Part shown: in pieces, positions 28,193-37,564 of the stretch | Layout of the letters: each line of letters begins with the position of its first letter | Numbering within the stretch: the stretch's first letter is position 1 | Assembly: GCA_947475995.1 (NCBI GenBank) | Contig: CANJNI010000014.1 | Span: forward strand, 1-64,000 | Length of the DNA stretch: 64,000 nucleotides | Direction: 5' to 3' | Origin: Beijerinckiaceae bacterium | Lineage (GTDB): Bacteria > Pseudomonadota > Alphaproteobacteria > Rhizobiales > Beijerinckiaceae | Position numbers and translations under genes: made by a program | The notes under the pieces: generated by a model | Databases searched by the model: none | What the model was told of the DNA's origin: nothing | The model's input: the letters and a program-made list of their open reading frames with translations, nothing else

Positions 28193-29385
28193 TGGCCGAG
28201 CCCGCAAAAGGCAGCGGCTATCACTGGGACCTCTATGGTCCGTTCATCGCTCATGTGCTCGTCTCGCAGTCAATCGTCGGGCTGACGCGCATCGCGACTT
28301 CGTATCGCACGCTTGAACTTGGATTTTCGGTCGAAGTGCTCGGCATCATCACTGGATGTTTCGCGCTGCTGCCGATCTTTCTGGCCGTGCCGCTGGGACG
28401 CTGGCTCGATCGCGGCAAGGATGCGCAGGCGCTGTGGATCGGCTCGTTTCTGGTGCTCGTCGCCTGCGCCGGCTTCTGGTGGCACGCGCTCACCGAAGCG
28501 ACGATGATCTTCTACACGCTGATGCAGGGCGTCGGCTATCTGTTCGTCATGGCCGGGCAGCAGACCTTTGCGGTGCGTTGTTCGGAACCGTTTCTGCGCG
28601 ATTCCGTTTTCGGCACCTACATGATGAGCATCGCCATCGGGCAGGGGGCGGGGCCGATCATCATCGGTTTCATCGCGGCGGGCTCGACCATCGCTCCTTC
28701 TGCGCCGCTGTTTGCGATCTCGCTCGTCGGGGCAGTTGTGGCCTTGCTGGTGTCCTTCGCGCTGCGGCCTGCGCCGCCGCTTGAGCGCGCGCACAGGGAG
28801 CGCAAGAAGGTGGCGCTGATGGCCATGCTGCGTCTGCATGGATTCGTGCCGATGATCCTCGCCAGCGTGATGACGGTGACGTCGCTCGATCTGCTGGCCG
28901 TCTACATGCCCATTCTGGGCGCAGAGCGGAACATCGACGTCGCGGTGATCGGCACGCTTCTGGCGATCCGGACCGCGCTGTCGATTGCGTCGCGTGTGGT
29001 CTTCACGCGGCTGATCCGCGCTTTCGGCAGGATGCCCCTGATGGTGTTCTGCCTGTTTCTGACCGCAACCGCATTCGCCATCCTCGCATCTCCTGCGCCG
29101 ATCTGGGCGCTCGGCGTCGCCACAGCCTTTATCGGCGTCGGCCTTGGTGTAGCGGCGGCCCTGGCCCTGTCGAGCATTGTCGAACTCGCGCCGCCCGAGG
29201 CGCAGGGGACTGCGGTCACCCTGCGCATTACCGGCAACCGCATCGGGCAGGCGGCCTTGCCGCTGATTGCCGGCGCCGTTGCAGGCGCAACGGGCGCGGC
29301 GGGCGTGATGGCGGTGATCGGTTTGTCGGTCGGCGCATCCGGAATTGCGGTTTTTACAAGCTGGTTGCGACGGCCCGCATCCTGA
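28192..29385 (+). CDS. MFS transporter
   Basis: A 397-residue inner-membrane carrier with about twelve hydrophobic segments. A motif-A-like loop PLGRWLDRGKDAQ follows helix 2, and MMSIAIGQGAGPIIIGF corresponds to helix 5. The start ATG overlaps the stop of the preceding unknown gene. The substrate is unknown; membership of a catabolic operon suggests uptake or export of the pathway compound rather than drug efflux. Confidence 0.85.
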   Translation: MAEPAKGSGYHWDLYGPFIAHVLVSQSIVGLTRIATSYRTLELGFSVEVLGIITGCFALLPIFLAVPLGRWLDRGKDAQALWIGSFLVLVACAGFWWHALTEATMIFYTLMQGVGYLFVMAGQQTFAVRCSEPFLRDSVFGTYMMSIAIGQGAGPIIIGFIAAGSTIAPSAPLFAISLVGAVVALLVSFALRPAPPLERAHRERKKVALMAMLRLHGFVPMILASVMTVTSLDLLAVYMPILGAERNIDVAVIGTLLAIRTALSIASRVVFTRLIRAFGRMPLMVFCLFLTATAFAILASPAPIWALGVATAFIGVGLGVAAALALSSIVELAPPEAQGTAVTLRITGNRIGQAALPLIAGAVAGATGAAGVMAVIGLSVGASGIAVFTSWLRRPAS

Positions 29386-29466
29386 CAGGTCGCCGCAGGT
29401 TGACTCGCGGCCCTGGACTTAGGACAATTCGACATAACCAAATCAGACACACAAGGGAGTGAAAGA

Positions 29467-30558
29467 ATGAAGATTGCCGAAGTGCGCATTGATGCGTCGA
29501 TTCTGGAGAAGCACGATCCGGAATGGCGCTTCGCTCTTGCGGCAAGCCCCCAGTCGCAGGGCTGGGTTTGCTCGATCATCGCCGAAGACGGAACCGTGGG
29601 TTACGGATATGGTTCGGCCATGGCGCATTACGGCGCGCCGCTCGAAGCCGTGAAGGCCAATCTCGACCGTTTCACCAAGCTGCTGATCGGCCAGGACTCG
29701 CGCAAGATTTCCGCGATCCTCGACGAACTCGATCACAATGTGGTCGGCAACAATCAGGCGAAGTCGGCCATTGATTGCGCGCTGCACGATCTGCTCGCGC
29801 GCCGCCTCGGCGTTCCGATCTGCGAATTGTTCGGCGGCCCGGCCGTGACGGAATTTTCCTCGCTGCGCATTCTGCCCATCAAGTCTCCCGAGAAGATGGC
29901 CGCCAATGCACGCAAGCTCGTGAATGAGGGCGTGAAGCATCTCAAGATCAAGGTGCACGGCAACGTGAAGGAAGACGTGGCCTGCGTCGCCGCCATCCGC
30001 GAGGAAGTCGGCAAGGACATTCACCTGACGATCGACGCCAATCAGTCCTACACCGTCAAGAGCGCCATCACGGCGATCCGGATGATGGAGCCGTTCAATA
30101 TCGAACTCGCCGAGCAGCCTGTTCCGGCGGGCGATCTTTACGGCCTGAAGAAAGTCACCGACGCCGTGTCGATTCCGGTCGAAGCGGACGAGGCGGCCTA
30201 TTCGCTCGAACAGATCACCACCATCGTGCGCGAACGCATCGCGGACGCGGTGTCGCTGAAGCTCTCGAAGATCGGCGGCCTGCGCAAGACCTATGCGGCG
30301 GCGATGATCTGCGAGGCGGGCGGCGTGAAATATCGCATGGGCGCACATTCCGGTCCGCGTCTTCTGCCGGCTCATGCCTCACAACTCGCGGCGGCGCTGC
30401 CGGGCATCTGGTACTCGTCGGAACTGACCGAGTTCGAGGGCCTGATCAACGACCCGTGGGAAGGCCTGCAGCTTGAAGACGGCGTGCTGAAGATCGGCGA
30501 CGCGCCGGGCTGCGGCGTGACCCCGAAGGCCAGCAGCGGCCTGCCGCGCAAGAACTGA
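29467..30558 (+). CDS. Enolase-superfamily enzyme (mandelate racemase / muconate lactonizing type)
   Basis: Enzymes of this group abstract the alpha-proton of a carboxylate held by Mg2+, giving racemisation, dehydration or cycloisomerisation. The 363-residue protein has the capping domain plus barrel. It carries the KxK base motif (Lys160, Lys162), metal ligands Asp190, Glu216 and Asp241, and the second lysine in LKLSKIGG (Lys265/Lys268). That pattern fits the MLE subgroup better than the mandelate racemase His-Asp dyad. The specific reaction is unknown. AGGGAG precedes the ATG. It lies in the dehydrogenase/ABC operon, arguing for a sugar-acid or hydroxy-acid substrate. Confidence 0.87.
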   Translation: MKIAEVRIDASILEKHDPEWRFALAASPQSQGWVCSIIAEDGTVGYGYGSAMAHYGAPLEAVKANLDRFTKLLIGQDSRKISAILDELDHNVVGNNQAKSAIDCALHDLLARRLGVPICELFGGPAVTEFSSLRILPIKSPEKMAANARKLVNEGVKHLKIKVHGNVKEDVACVAAIREEVGKDIHLTIDANQSYTVKSAITAIRMMEPFNIELAEQPVPAGDLYGLKKVTDAVSIPVEADEAAYSLEQITTIVRERIADAVSLKLSKIGGLRKTYAAAMICEAGGVKYRMGAHSGPRLLPAHASQLAAALPGIWYSSELTEFEGLINDPWEGLQLEDGVLKIGDAPGCGVTPKASSGLPRKN

Positions 30559-30619
30559 TCGTCGCGAGCGGCGAGCCGACAAAGATCGGCCGCCGCACTC
30601 ATCTCATAGGGAGGAATGA

Positions 30620-31696
30620 ATGGCCTTGGCACATGTGACTCGTATTGCGTCCGCAGTTGCGCTTTTTGCCGCGACTGCATTCGGCGCCGCCGCGCAGACT
30701 GCAGACATCCTCACCTACAAGGGCGCGGATCGTCAGCAGAAGCTGGAGGAAGGCGCGAAGCGTGAAGGAACGCTGATGTTCTATTCAGCGCTGACGGTGG
30801 ACCAGGGCCTGCGCGCCGAGGTGAACGCCTTCCAGAAGAAATATCCCTTCGTGAAGACCGAATTCTGGCGCGGCACCGAAATCCAGATTTCGCAGAAGGT
30901 TCTTGCAGAGCAGCGCGCCAACAATCTGCAGGCCGACGTGATCGAGAGCGTCGGGGTCGCCGGTACGCTGTCGCGCGCCAACGCCATTGTGCCGTTCGAA
31001 TCGCCTTATGCTGAGGCCATTCCGGCGCGCTATCGCGACCCGACGAAACTTTCGGTCGCAAGCCGCCTCAACTTCTTCGGCATCGCCTATAACACGAAGC
31101 TGACGCCGCCCGGCACGCAGCCCAAGACCTATGACGATCTGCTCGATCCAAAATGGAAGGGCAAGATCGCGTGGCGCGAGGATTCTGTCAGCGGGGCCGT
31201 CCTGTTCATCACCAACCTGCTGATGTCGCGCGGTGAACCTGCGACCGTTGATTATCTCAAGAAGCTGCAGGCCCAGAACATCATCAGCTTCAACGGCAGC
31301 GCGCGCACGCTGGTCAATCGCGTCATCGAAGGCGAATTTCAGATCGGCGTGAACATCTTCCTGCACCATCCGGTGATCAGCGCCACCGAAGGCGCGCCGG
31401 CGGGCGCTCAGGCCATGGAGCCCGTGCCGTCCGTCGCCGGAACGCTCGTGATCCCGAAGGGAGTGAAGCATCCGCACGCCGCCATGCTGTTCCTCGATTT
31501 CTTCATCTCGAAGGACGGGCAGGAAGTGATGCGCGACGCGCAATATTTTCCTGTCATCGACAGCGTAAGGCCGCTCAAGCAGCTTGAGCCCATCACGCCC
31601 TCGCTGGTCAACCTGAAGGAAAATTACATCAGCGATCAGGCGTTGCTCGACAACAAGCGCAAGGCGGAAGCTCTCTACAAGGAATATTTCCGCTAG
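30620..31696 (+). CDS. ABC extracellular solute-binding protein (family 1, Fe3+/polyamine type)
   Basis: A 358-residue periplasmic receptor with a Sec signal peptide (cut near residue 26, after AAAQ). The type II binding-protein fold is seen in EGAKREGTLMFYSALTVDQ, YNTKLTPPGTQPKTYDDLLDPKWKGKI and HPHAAMLFLDFF, which are characteristic of the AfuA/FbpA-like group. Ligands in this group range from ferric ion to organic acids and phosphonates, so context is a better guide than the name. It is followed by a fused permease and by a second, clearly paralogous binding protein. Confidence 0.9.
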   Translation: MALAHVTRIASAVALFAATAFGAAAQTADILTYKGADRQQKLEEGAKREGTLMFYSALTVDQGLRAEVNAFQKKYPFVKTEFWRGTEIQISQKVLAEQRANNLQADVIESVGVAGTLSRANAIVPFESPYAEAIPARYRDPTKLSVASRLNFFGIAYNTKLTPPGTQPKTYDDLLDPKWKGKIAWREDSVSGAVLFITNLLMSRGEPATVDYLKKLQAQNIISFNGSARTLVNRVIEGEFQIGVNIFLHHPVISATEGAPAGAQAMEPVPSVAGTLVIPKGVKHPHAAMLFLDFFISKDGQEVMRDAQYFPVIDSVRPLKQLEPITPSLVNLKENYISDQALLDNKRKAEALYKEYFR

Positions 31697-31722
31697 ATGC
31701 GCGTCGCGCCTGAACGGAGGTC

Positions 31723-33477
31723 ATGGTGACCGATCAAGCAGCTACGGGGCTTCAGGGTTTCGGCGGCGCATCACAGGTGCGCCGCCGGACCGGATGGAGT
31801 TCGGGCGTGTCTCCCGCAGTTCTCGGCCTTGCGGGCATCCTGGTTTTCTGCGTTGTGCCGCCGCTGATCTTTCTCGTGATGGCAAGCCTGCACGAGACGA
31901 ATTACGACGGCTCGATGGGGGCGTTCACGCTCGAGCATTACAAGACGCTGCTGGGCGGCGCGCGCTTCTTCCGGCACCTGACGACTTCGGCGCTGTTTGC
32001 GCTCGGTTCGGCGATCGTGGCCCTGTTTATCGGCGGACTGCAGGCGTGGATCGTGGAGCGCACGAATACGCCGGGGCGCCAGTACGTTCTTTGTGTGGCG
32101 ATCGTATCGCTCGGCGTGCCGACGGTCCTCTACACGATTTCCCTGCTGCTCATCCTGGGCAAGACCGGTCCGGTCAACCAGATGCTCATGTCCATGCTGG
32201 GGCAGACCGAACCTGTGCTGAACATCTATACGCTGGGCGGGATGATCCTTGTCGAAGGGATCGAATTCGCGCCGCTGTGCTTCCTGCTTCTGTCGGCGGT
32301 GTTCCGTAACAACGACCCGGCGCTGGAAGAGGCTGCGATGATGTCGGGCGCGAATGTCGGCCAGATCCTGAAGCGCATCACACTGCGACTTGCGCTGCCG
32401 GGCATCTTCGCGCTGCTGATCCTGACATTCATTCGCGCCATCGAGGCATTTGAAACTCCCGCTCTCGTGGGGCGTCCGGGGCGCGTGGACGTGCTGACCA
32501 CCGATATCTACGGCTCGATGCAGCATTCGCCGCCGGACTACGGCGAGGCCGGCTCGTTCTCGATGATCCTGCTGGTGATCGTGGGCTTTCTGCTGTTCCT
32601 TTATTCGTACACGGCGAAAAATGCGGCGCGATATCAGACGATCAGCGGCAAGGGTTTCCGTCCGCGCATCATCGATCTTGGCCCGTGGCGTTGGGTCACG
32701 TTCGGCATTCTGGTGACGGTTTTCGCCGTGACCGTGGCGCTGCCGCTGATCATGCTTCTGTGGGTGTCCTTCCAGCCCTTCTACGAAGGCGTTCGGGTGG
32801 CTGCACTCGATCTCGTCACCCTGAAACATTATCGCGCGGTCTTCGCGAGCGAGGCGTTTCGCGAGGCTATCGTGAACACACTGGTGCTTGGCGCCGCAAC
32901 GGCGGCCAGCGTGGTGAGCTTCACGGCAGTCTGCGCGTGGCTGGTGACGCGGCGGTTCAGGGGCGCGTGGATTCTCGATCAATTGTGCAGCGCTCCGCTG
33001 ATCTTCCCGGCCATCGTGATGGCCGTGGCGATGCTGGAGATCTTCCTCAACATGCCCGTGCCGCTTTACGGGACGCTGCTGTCGATAATCATCGCCTCGG
33101 CGATCCATTATCTCCCGTATGGGATGCGATATTCCTATGCGGGGATTTTGCAGATCCATCGCGAGCTGGAAGAGGCTGCGTCCGTCAGCGGCGCGCAGGG
33201 GCCGACGATCTTTCTGCGAATCGTGGTTCCGCTGGTCGCGCCTGCGCTGATCGCGGGCGGGCTTTTCGTGTTTCTCGTCAGCGTGAAAGCCGTGTCGATT
33301 CCGATCCTGCTGGCCGGTCCGAACTCCCGCGTCGTTGCCGTCGCGCTGTTCGACATGTGGCAGAACGGCCTGCTCGGCGAACTGAGCGCTATCGGGGTGC
33401 TGTGGTCGCTCTTCATGACGGCCGTGAGCCTGTTCCTCTTCACCTTCATTCGCCGCTTCGGACTTGCGGTTCGCTGA
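31723..33477 (+). CDS. ABC transporter permease, two fused domains
   Basis: A 584-residue inner-membrane protein consisting of two tandem BPD_transp_1 domains. Each has the cytoplasmic EAA loop that contacts the ATPase (LEEAAMMSGAN near residue 202, LEEAASVSGAQG near 482). One gene therefore supplies the entire membrane channel, as in FbpB-type systems. It is flanked by two solute-binding protein genes. No ATPase gene is found in this operon; the nearest is the one at 40990. GGAGG lies immediately before the start, so GTG at 31726 is also possible. Confidence 0.9.
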   Translation: MVTDQAATGLQGFGGASQVRRRTGWSSGVSPAVLGLAGILVFCVVPPLIFLVMASLHETNYDGSMGAFTLEHYKTLLGGARFFRHLTTSALFALGSAIVALFIGGLQAWIVERTNTPGRQYVLCVAIVSLGVPTVLYTISLLLILGKTGPVNQMLMSMLGQTEPVLNIYTLGGMILVEGIEFAPLCFLLLSAVFRNNDPALEEAAMMSGANVGQILKRITLRLALPGIFALLILTFIRAIEAFETPALVGRPGRVDVLTTDIYGSMQHSPPDYGEAGSFSMILLVIVGFLLFLYSYTAKNAARYQTISGKGFRPRIIDLGPWRWVTFGILVTVFAVTVALPLIMLLWVSFQPFYEGVRVAALDLVTLKHYRAVFASEAFREAIVNTLVLGAATAASVVSFTAVCAWLVTRRFRGAWILDQLCSAPLIFPAIVMAVAMLEIFLNMPVPLYGTLLSIIIASAIHYLPYGMRYSYAGILQIHRELEEAASVSGAQGPTIFLRIVVPLVAPALIAGGLFVFLVSVKAVSIPILLAGPNSRVVAVALFDMWQNGLLGELSAIGVLWSLFMTAVSLFLFTFIRRFGLAVR

Positions 33478-33491
33478 CCTGGGAGACCACC

Positions 33492-34526
33492 ATGATGTTT
33501 CGGGGATTGATGGCGGCATCGGCTCTGTTGTTCGCCTCCGTTTCGGCGACGAGCGCCCAGACTGCGGCGGATGTGGCGGCCCTCAAGGGCCCCGACCGGA
33601 TGGAGAAGCTGATCCAGGGCGCCAAGCGCGAAGGGTCGATCAACATCTATACATCGGCGACGCTGGAAGACATGACGGTCATCAGCGGCGCGTTCGAGAA
33701 AAAGTACGGCGTGAAGGTGAAGCTGTGGCGCGGAAGCTCCGAGGATCTCTCACAGCGGACGCTGGCGGAGTTCCGCGCCGGGCGCAGCGAGGTGGATACA
33801 TACGAGACCACGGGCCTTGCGATGGAAATGTTCCACCGCGAAGGCGTGCTTCAGGCAATTGAGACGCCGGCCACCGCCAATCTGATGCCGCAGGCCTCGT
33901 TCCCGCACAAGGAATGGGTGGCCACGCGCCTCAACATTTTCGCCATGGCGTACAACACGAATTCCATCGCCAGGAAAGACGCGCCGACGAAGTGGGATGA
34001 TTTGCTCGATCCGAAATTCAAGAACAAGATTGCGGTTGAGGATGGGTCGATCGACTGGTTCTCCTCCATCGTCACCGCGATGGGAGAAGAAAAAGGCTTG
34101 AAGTTCTTCCGCGACATCGTTGCCCGCAACGGCATTTCGGTGCGCAAGGGCTATACGCTGCTCGCCAATCTCATCGCGTCGGGCGAAGTGCCGCTCAGCA
34201 TGACGGCCTATGACAATCGCATCACGCTGATGAAGAGTGAAGGGGCTCCGGTCGAACTTATCTATATGCCGCCCGTATTCGGGCAGCCGACCGGCATCGG
34301 CGTCGCCAAGCGCGCCCCGCACCCGCACGCAGCCGTGCTGTTTTATGAATTCATGCTGGATGAGGGGCAGAAGCTGTATTTCGAGCGCGGCGTGAACCCG
34401 ACCAATACGAAGATCAAGCCGCTGCCGCCGGGCGTGGAGATCAAGTTCGTCGATTTTCCGCAATTGCTCGATCACGCGGACAAGTGGACGAAACTCTATC
34501 GCGAGGTTTTCGTCGCGCGGCGCTAG
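33492..34526 (+). CDS. Second ABC extracellular solute-binding protein, paralogue of the first
   Basis: A 344-residue periplasmic receptor with a signal peptide (cut near residue 22 at SAQ-TAA). It is alignable with the protein at 30620 along its length: shared KGxDRxxKLxxGAKREG near the mature N-terminus, YNTxSIA... DDLLDPKxKxKIA and a PHPHAAVLFYEF C-terminal block. The frame extends far upstream through the permease gene but without similarity; ATG 33492 has a GGGAG site. Two receptors for one channel suggests two ligands or one ligand in two forms. Its last four bases overlap the stop of the opposing kinase/ATPase gene. Confidence 0.9.
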   Translation: MMFRGLMAASALLFASVSATSAQTAADVAALKGPDRMEKLIQGAKREGSINIYTSATLEDMTVISGAFEKKYGVKVKLWRGSSEDLSQRTLAEFRAGRSEVDTYETTGLAMEMFHREGVLQAIETPATANLMPQASFPHKEWVATRLNIFAMAYNTNSIARKDAPTKWDDLLDPKFKNKIAVEDGSIDWFSSIVTAMGEEKGLKFFRDIVARNGISVRKGYTLLANLIASGEVPLSMTAYDNRITLMKSEGAPVELIYMPPVFGQPTGIGVAKRAPHPHAAVLFYEFMLDEGQKLYFERGVNPTNTKIKPLPPGVEIKFVDFPQLLDHADKWTKLYREVFVARR

Positions 34527-36022
34527 GCTTCGCCCAACGCCTTCAGCGCCTGCCGCTGGATTTCAGGTTGCTGCTGCCGGGCGTTGATGCTCGGCCATTC
34601 GGGATTTGCCGGCGCGGCGCTCTGCTGCAGGGCCACCACGTCGGCAGTGGCGTCGGAAGCGCTTCCGGTGCGCCGTTCAACGCGTTCCACCAGAACGGAT
34701 GAAGGCGCATGAAGCCACAAGCCGTTGAATCTCGCGCCGGTGCGCATCGCGGTTTGCAGGATGGCGGTGCGTTCCGCTTCCTTGAGAAAGACTCCGTCCG
34801 CAATGGCGCTGTGGCCGCCGCTCAGGACGTGTTCGGCAAGGCTGCGCTGCGTCTCGTAAACTCGCACCGACACGTCGGGATTGTATGCTTCCGCGGGCAG
34901 GCGCGTGGAGGCCGGGACGCCGAACAGCGATTTCCGGATGCGGTCGGTCGACAGGATGCGCGCTCCGGGCGGTGCGCCGATGCGATCGGCCAGTTGAGCG
35001 GCGAGCGTGGATTTTCCGGTTCCGCTCAGGCCTCCGATGGCGAGCAGGCGCGGCGCGCCCGGCTCGAGCAAAAACTGTGCGAGAGCGAAATAGCTTTGGG
35101 CGTCCCGTTCCTTCACCGGATCGGTGGGCCCCGCCTGCGCCGCCAGCACATGGGCGCGCACGACGGCCCGAACCGCCATCAGGAAAGGCAGCAAGCCCAG
35201 ATGTTCGATGTCGCCCGTCTCGTCGACATAGCGGTTGAAGGCCGCATTGGCCTGTCGCCGCAGCCCATGCCGCCACAGGTCCATCAGGAAAAAGGCGAGA
35301 TCGTACAGGACGTCGGTGGCAGCCAGCTTTTCACTGAAGTCGAGACAGTCAAAAAGGGTCGGCGCGCCGTCGAACAGACAGATATTGGCCAGATGCAGGT
35401 CGCCGTGGCCACGCCGCACAAATCCGGCCTTCGCGCGGGCGTCGAGGATCGGGGCGACTTCGGCGAAACGGCGGTCGAGTCTTTCGAGCAGGTCCGCGAT
35501 GCGGGCGCGAGGAAAGAGATTGCACCCGGTCAGCATCCGCCGGTTGATGCTCATCGCATGGGCGAGGCTCTCGGCACCACCCACCTTGGCTTCTGCCGGG
35601 AGCGACAGGTGAAATCTGGCGATGCGCCCGGCCGTCAGCCGGGCGAGTTCCGTCGTCAGCCGTCCGTCATCGGCCAGGCGGCTGAACAGGTCGCGCTGGT
35701 GGAAGCGCCGCATCTCGATCACGGCGTCGACCAGCGGGCCGGGTCCGTCGTATTCGAGGCCCCCGGCTTCCGCGCGGGTGATGCGGCGAACGCCCACGTA
35801 AAGGCCCGCCGCCACCCGGGCATTGAGCCGCCATTCCTCACGGCAGGCCGCCAGCCGCAGTTCGGGCGTCGCGAAATCGGCGTAGGGAAGCTTGACGGCG
35901 CGCTTGAGCTTGAACACGCGATCGCCAGCCATCAGGACGGTCGAAATATGCGTGTCGATCCGGGCGCGGCTGCGCTGACCCAGATCCGTTTCGAGAAATG
36001 CGATGGTCTCGGTCTGGTCCAT
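34523..36022 (-). CDS. Bifunctional aminoglycoside-phosphotransferase-like / P-loop ATPase protein
   Basis: A 499-residue two-domain protein. The N-terminal half is a protein-kinase-fold phosphotransferase with the catalytic GHGDLHLANICLF (~206-218) and FDCLDFSEK metal-binding motif. The C-terminal half is a zeta-toxin/gluconate-kinase-like P-loop domain with GLSGTGKST (~330-338). Such fusions are annotated as AAA family ATPases; the substrates are not known. It is monocistronic on the minus strand and overlaps the end of the binding-protein gene by four bases. Confidence 0.88.
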   Translation of the reverse strand: MDQTETIAFLETDLGQRSRARIDTHISTVLMAGDRVFKLKRAVKLPYADFATPELRLAACREEWRLNARVAAGLYVGVRRITRAEAGGLEYDGPGPLVDAVIEMRRFHQRDLFSRLADDGRLTTELARLTAGRIARFHLSLPAEAKVGGAESLAHAMSINRRMLTGCNLFPRARIADLLERLDRRFAEVAPILDARAKAGFVRRGHGDLHLANICLFDGAPTLFDCLDFSEKLAATDVLYDLAFFLMDLWRHGLRRQANAAFNRYVDETGDIEHLGLLPFLMAVRAVVRAHVLAAQAGPTDPVKERDAQSYFALAQFLLEPGAPRLLAIGGLSGTGKSTLAAQLADRIGAPPGARILSTDRIRKSLFGVPASTRLPAEAYNPDVSVRVYETQRSLAEHVLSGGHSAIADGVFLKEAERTAILQTAMRTGARFNGLWLHAPSSVLVERVERRTGSASDATADVVALQQSAAPANPEWPSINARQQQPEIQRQALKALGEA

Positions 36023-36199
36023 GATCCCGGGCGGGCGCGGCTGGAGGCAGGCGCATTGTCTCCCACCCGGTCCCGAACGCCATACATCTTTGGCGGATGT
36101 GACGATAAGCCGGGGACGCCCGACGGGAAAAGCCGCAGCGGGCGCTTAACAGTCGCGGCTCAAGCCTATAGCGTGCCGGCGCGATCCTCGGGCGTTCAT

Positions 36200-36958
36200 G
36201 TGAAGACGGTTACGGCGGGCGGTGTCAGCTTTCAGGTCGGTGACGACAATCGGGACTATTGGGGGCAGGTCTCGGCCGGCGTCTGGGAACCCGCGACCTT
36301 CGAGGCCATCGGCCGCCATCTGACCCCGGAGACGACCTTTCTGGATTTCGGGACATGGATCGGGCCGGTTTCGCTTTTCGCTGCGAAGACCGCGAAGCGC
36401 GTCATCTCGTTTGAACCGGACCCGGAAGCGCTGCGCCAGCTTCGCGAGAACATCGCCGCCAATCCCGACCTCGCGCCGAAGATCGAGATCGTCGAAAAGG
36501 CCGTCTGGCCGACCGGCGGCACACTCACCATGGGCGCCCGCACAGCGCCGGGCGATTCCATGTCGAGCATGATGCACAAGGACGCCGAGGTGAGCTGGAA
36601 GGTGGAGGCCATCACGCCCGCCGCCGTCGCCGCCATGCTCGAGCCGAACGCTCCGCTTTTCATCAAGATCGACGTCGAGGGCGCAGAATACGAAATCGTT
36701 CCGGCGCTCGGGCCCCTGCTGAACCGCCCCAGGATCGCCGTTCTGATCGCCTTCCATCCGCGTTTTGCGGCGGGCGGCGGCTTCCGGCTTCATCGTTCCT
36801 TCCCGATGACCAAGCGCGTCTTCGACATGTTCCGGGGTTGGCAGCACTACCGGGTGCGGCGCGATTCCATCCGCCGCGCGCCGCGCACCGAATTCCTGAC
36901 GCGGTTGCCGTTTCCGTGTTTCGAGGCGAAGTCCGGCTACCTGTTCGTCAAACCGTAA
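36200..36958 (+). CDS. FkbM-family methyltransferase
   Basis: A 252-residue SAM-dependent methyltransferase. FLDFGTWIGPVSLFAA is the SAM-binding loop, followed by VISFEPDPEALRQLRENIAAN and the FkbM hallmark LFIKIDVEGAEYEIVPAL. Family members O-methylate sugars or other secondary metabolites. The start is uncertain; GTG 36200 gives the shortest form containing all motifs, and GTG 36173 is an alternative. The frame remains open far upstream, but only by lying antisense to the kinase gene. Confidence 0.85.
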   Translation: MKTVTAGGVSFQVGDDNRDYWGQVSAGVWEPATFEAIGRHLTPETTFLDFGTWIGPVSLFAAKTAKRVISFEPDPEALRQLRENIAANPDLAPKIEIVEKAVWPTGGTLTMGARTAPGDSMSSMMHKDAEVSWKVEAITPAAVAAMLEPNAPLFIKIDVEGAEYEIVPALGPLLNRPRIAVLIAFHPRFAAGGGFRLHRSFPMTKRVFDMFRGWQHYRVRRDSIRRAPRTEFLTRLPFPCFEAKSGYLFVKP

Positions 36959-37020
36959 AAGATCGCGATTTCCCGGAAGCCCGGCGTTAACCGTTCCGTC
37001 GGGTGTAAGGTCTTGCGGAA

Positions 37021-37036
37021 ACTGGTTTTTACCAGT
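37021..37036. repeat. Inverted repeat in the leader of the zinc-finger-like gene
   Basis: ACTGGT-TTTT-ACCAGT is a perfect 6-bp inverted repeat with a T-rich centre, 47 bases before the ATG at 37083. It may be an operator or an RNA hairpin. Confidence 0.4.
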
Positions 37037-37055
37037 GCTTCAATCCTCACAGGTT

Positions 37056-37075
37056 AACTCCCCACAGAGGGAGTT
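37056..37075 (+). promoter_or_regulatory. Hairpin that could hide the ribosome binding site of the gene at 37083
   Basis: AACTCCC (37056-37062) pairs perfectly with GGGAGTT (37069-37075) around a CACAGA loop. The 3' arm contains the AGGGAG ribosome binding site, nine bases before the ATG. Confidence 0.4.
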
Positions 37076-37082
37076 CTTCGCC

Positions 37083-37499
37083 ATGGGTGAATGCGTATTC
37101 TGCGGCAAGGCGGCCGGCATGTTGGCGGTTGCGCACAGGAAGTGCCGCGATCAGCGCGCGGCCGCCGTCGAGCGCATGGCGAGCCTGTTCGAGCCGTTCC
37201 TGTCTGGTTCGCTGCGGGCGGACGTTTTCGCCAGCATGCTCAACGAGAGTGCCGACAACAACAAGATCCAGCGGCATGAAATACCCGGCCTCATCCCGGG
37301 CTGGCTGGAGATGACAATCGCGGACATTTCAAAACGCAGGCCCCCGACCGCCCACGAGCGGGCGCGCGCCTTCGTGCTCCTGGCGCATTACGCGGTCACG
37401 ACCGGGCAGGACGCGCCGGAATGGGTCCGTCTGTGGGGCCATCTGGATGTTTGCGACCCCGCAGGGGTCAAATCGGGCCGCAAGGGCGTGGCTGCCTGA
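37083..37499 (+). CDS. Small zinc-finger-like protein, unknown function
   Basis: A 138-residue soluble protein with an N-terminal candidate zinc site, Cys4-x2-Cys7 and His18-x2-Cys21 (MGECVFCGKAAG...HRKC). A helical remainder follows, including EMTIADISKRRPPTAHERARAF. I recognise no named family. The start is well supported by AGGGAG. Two inverted repeats in the leader suggest control at the operator or RNA level. It is probably nucleic-acid or protein binding, by inference from the metal motif alone. Confidence 0.7.
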   Translation: MGECVFCGKAAGMLAVAHRKCRDQRAAAVERMASLFEPFLSGSLRADVFASMLNESADNNKIQRHEIPGLIPGWLEMTIADISKRRPPTAHERARAFVLLAHYAVTTGQDAPEWVRLWGHLDVCDPAGVKSGRKGVAA

Positions 37500-37564
37500 T
37501 CCTGCATTTAAAAGGCCCGCCGACGCCCTATGTGGTGGGGGATGGATTTCCCCTGCGAGGCGGC

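Noticed and set aside
34709-36199. Upstream extension of the FkbM methyltransferase frame by almost 500 codons
   Set aside because: The extension is antisense to the kinase/ATPase gene and lacks family similarity; the methyltransferase begins near 36200.
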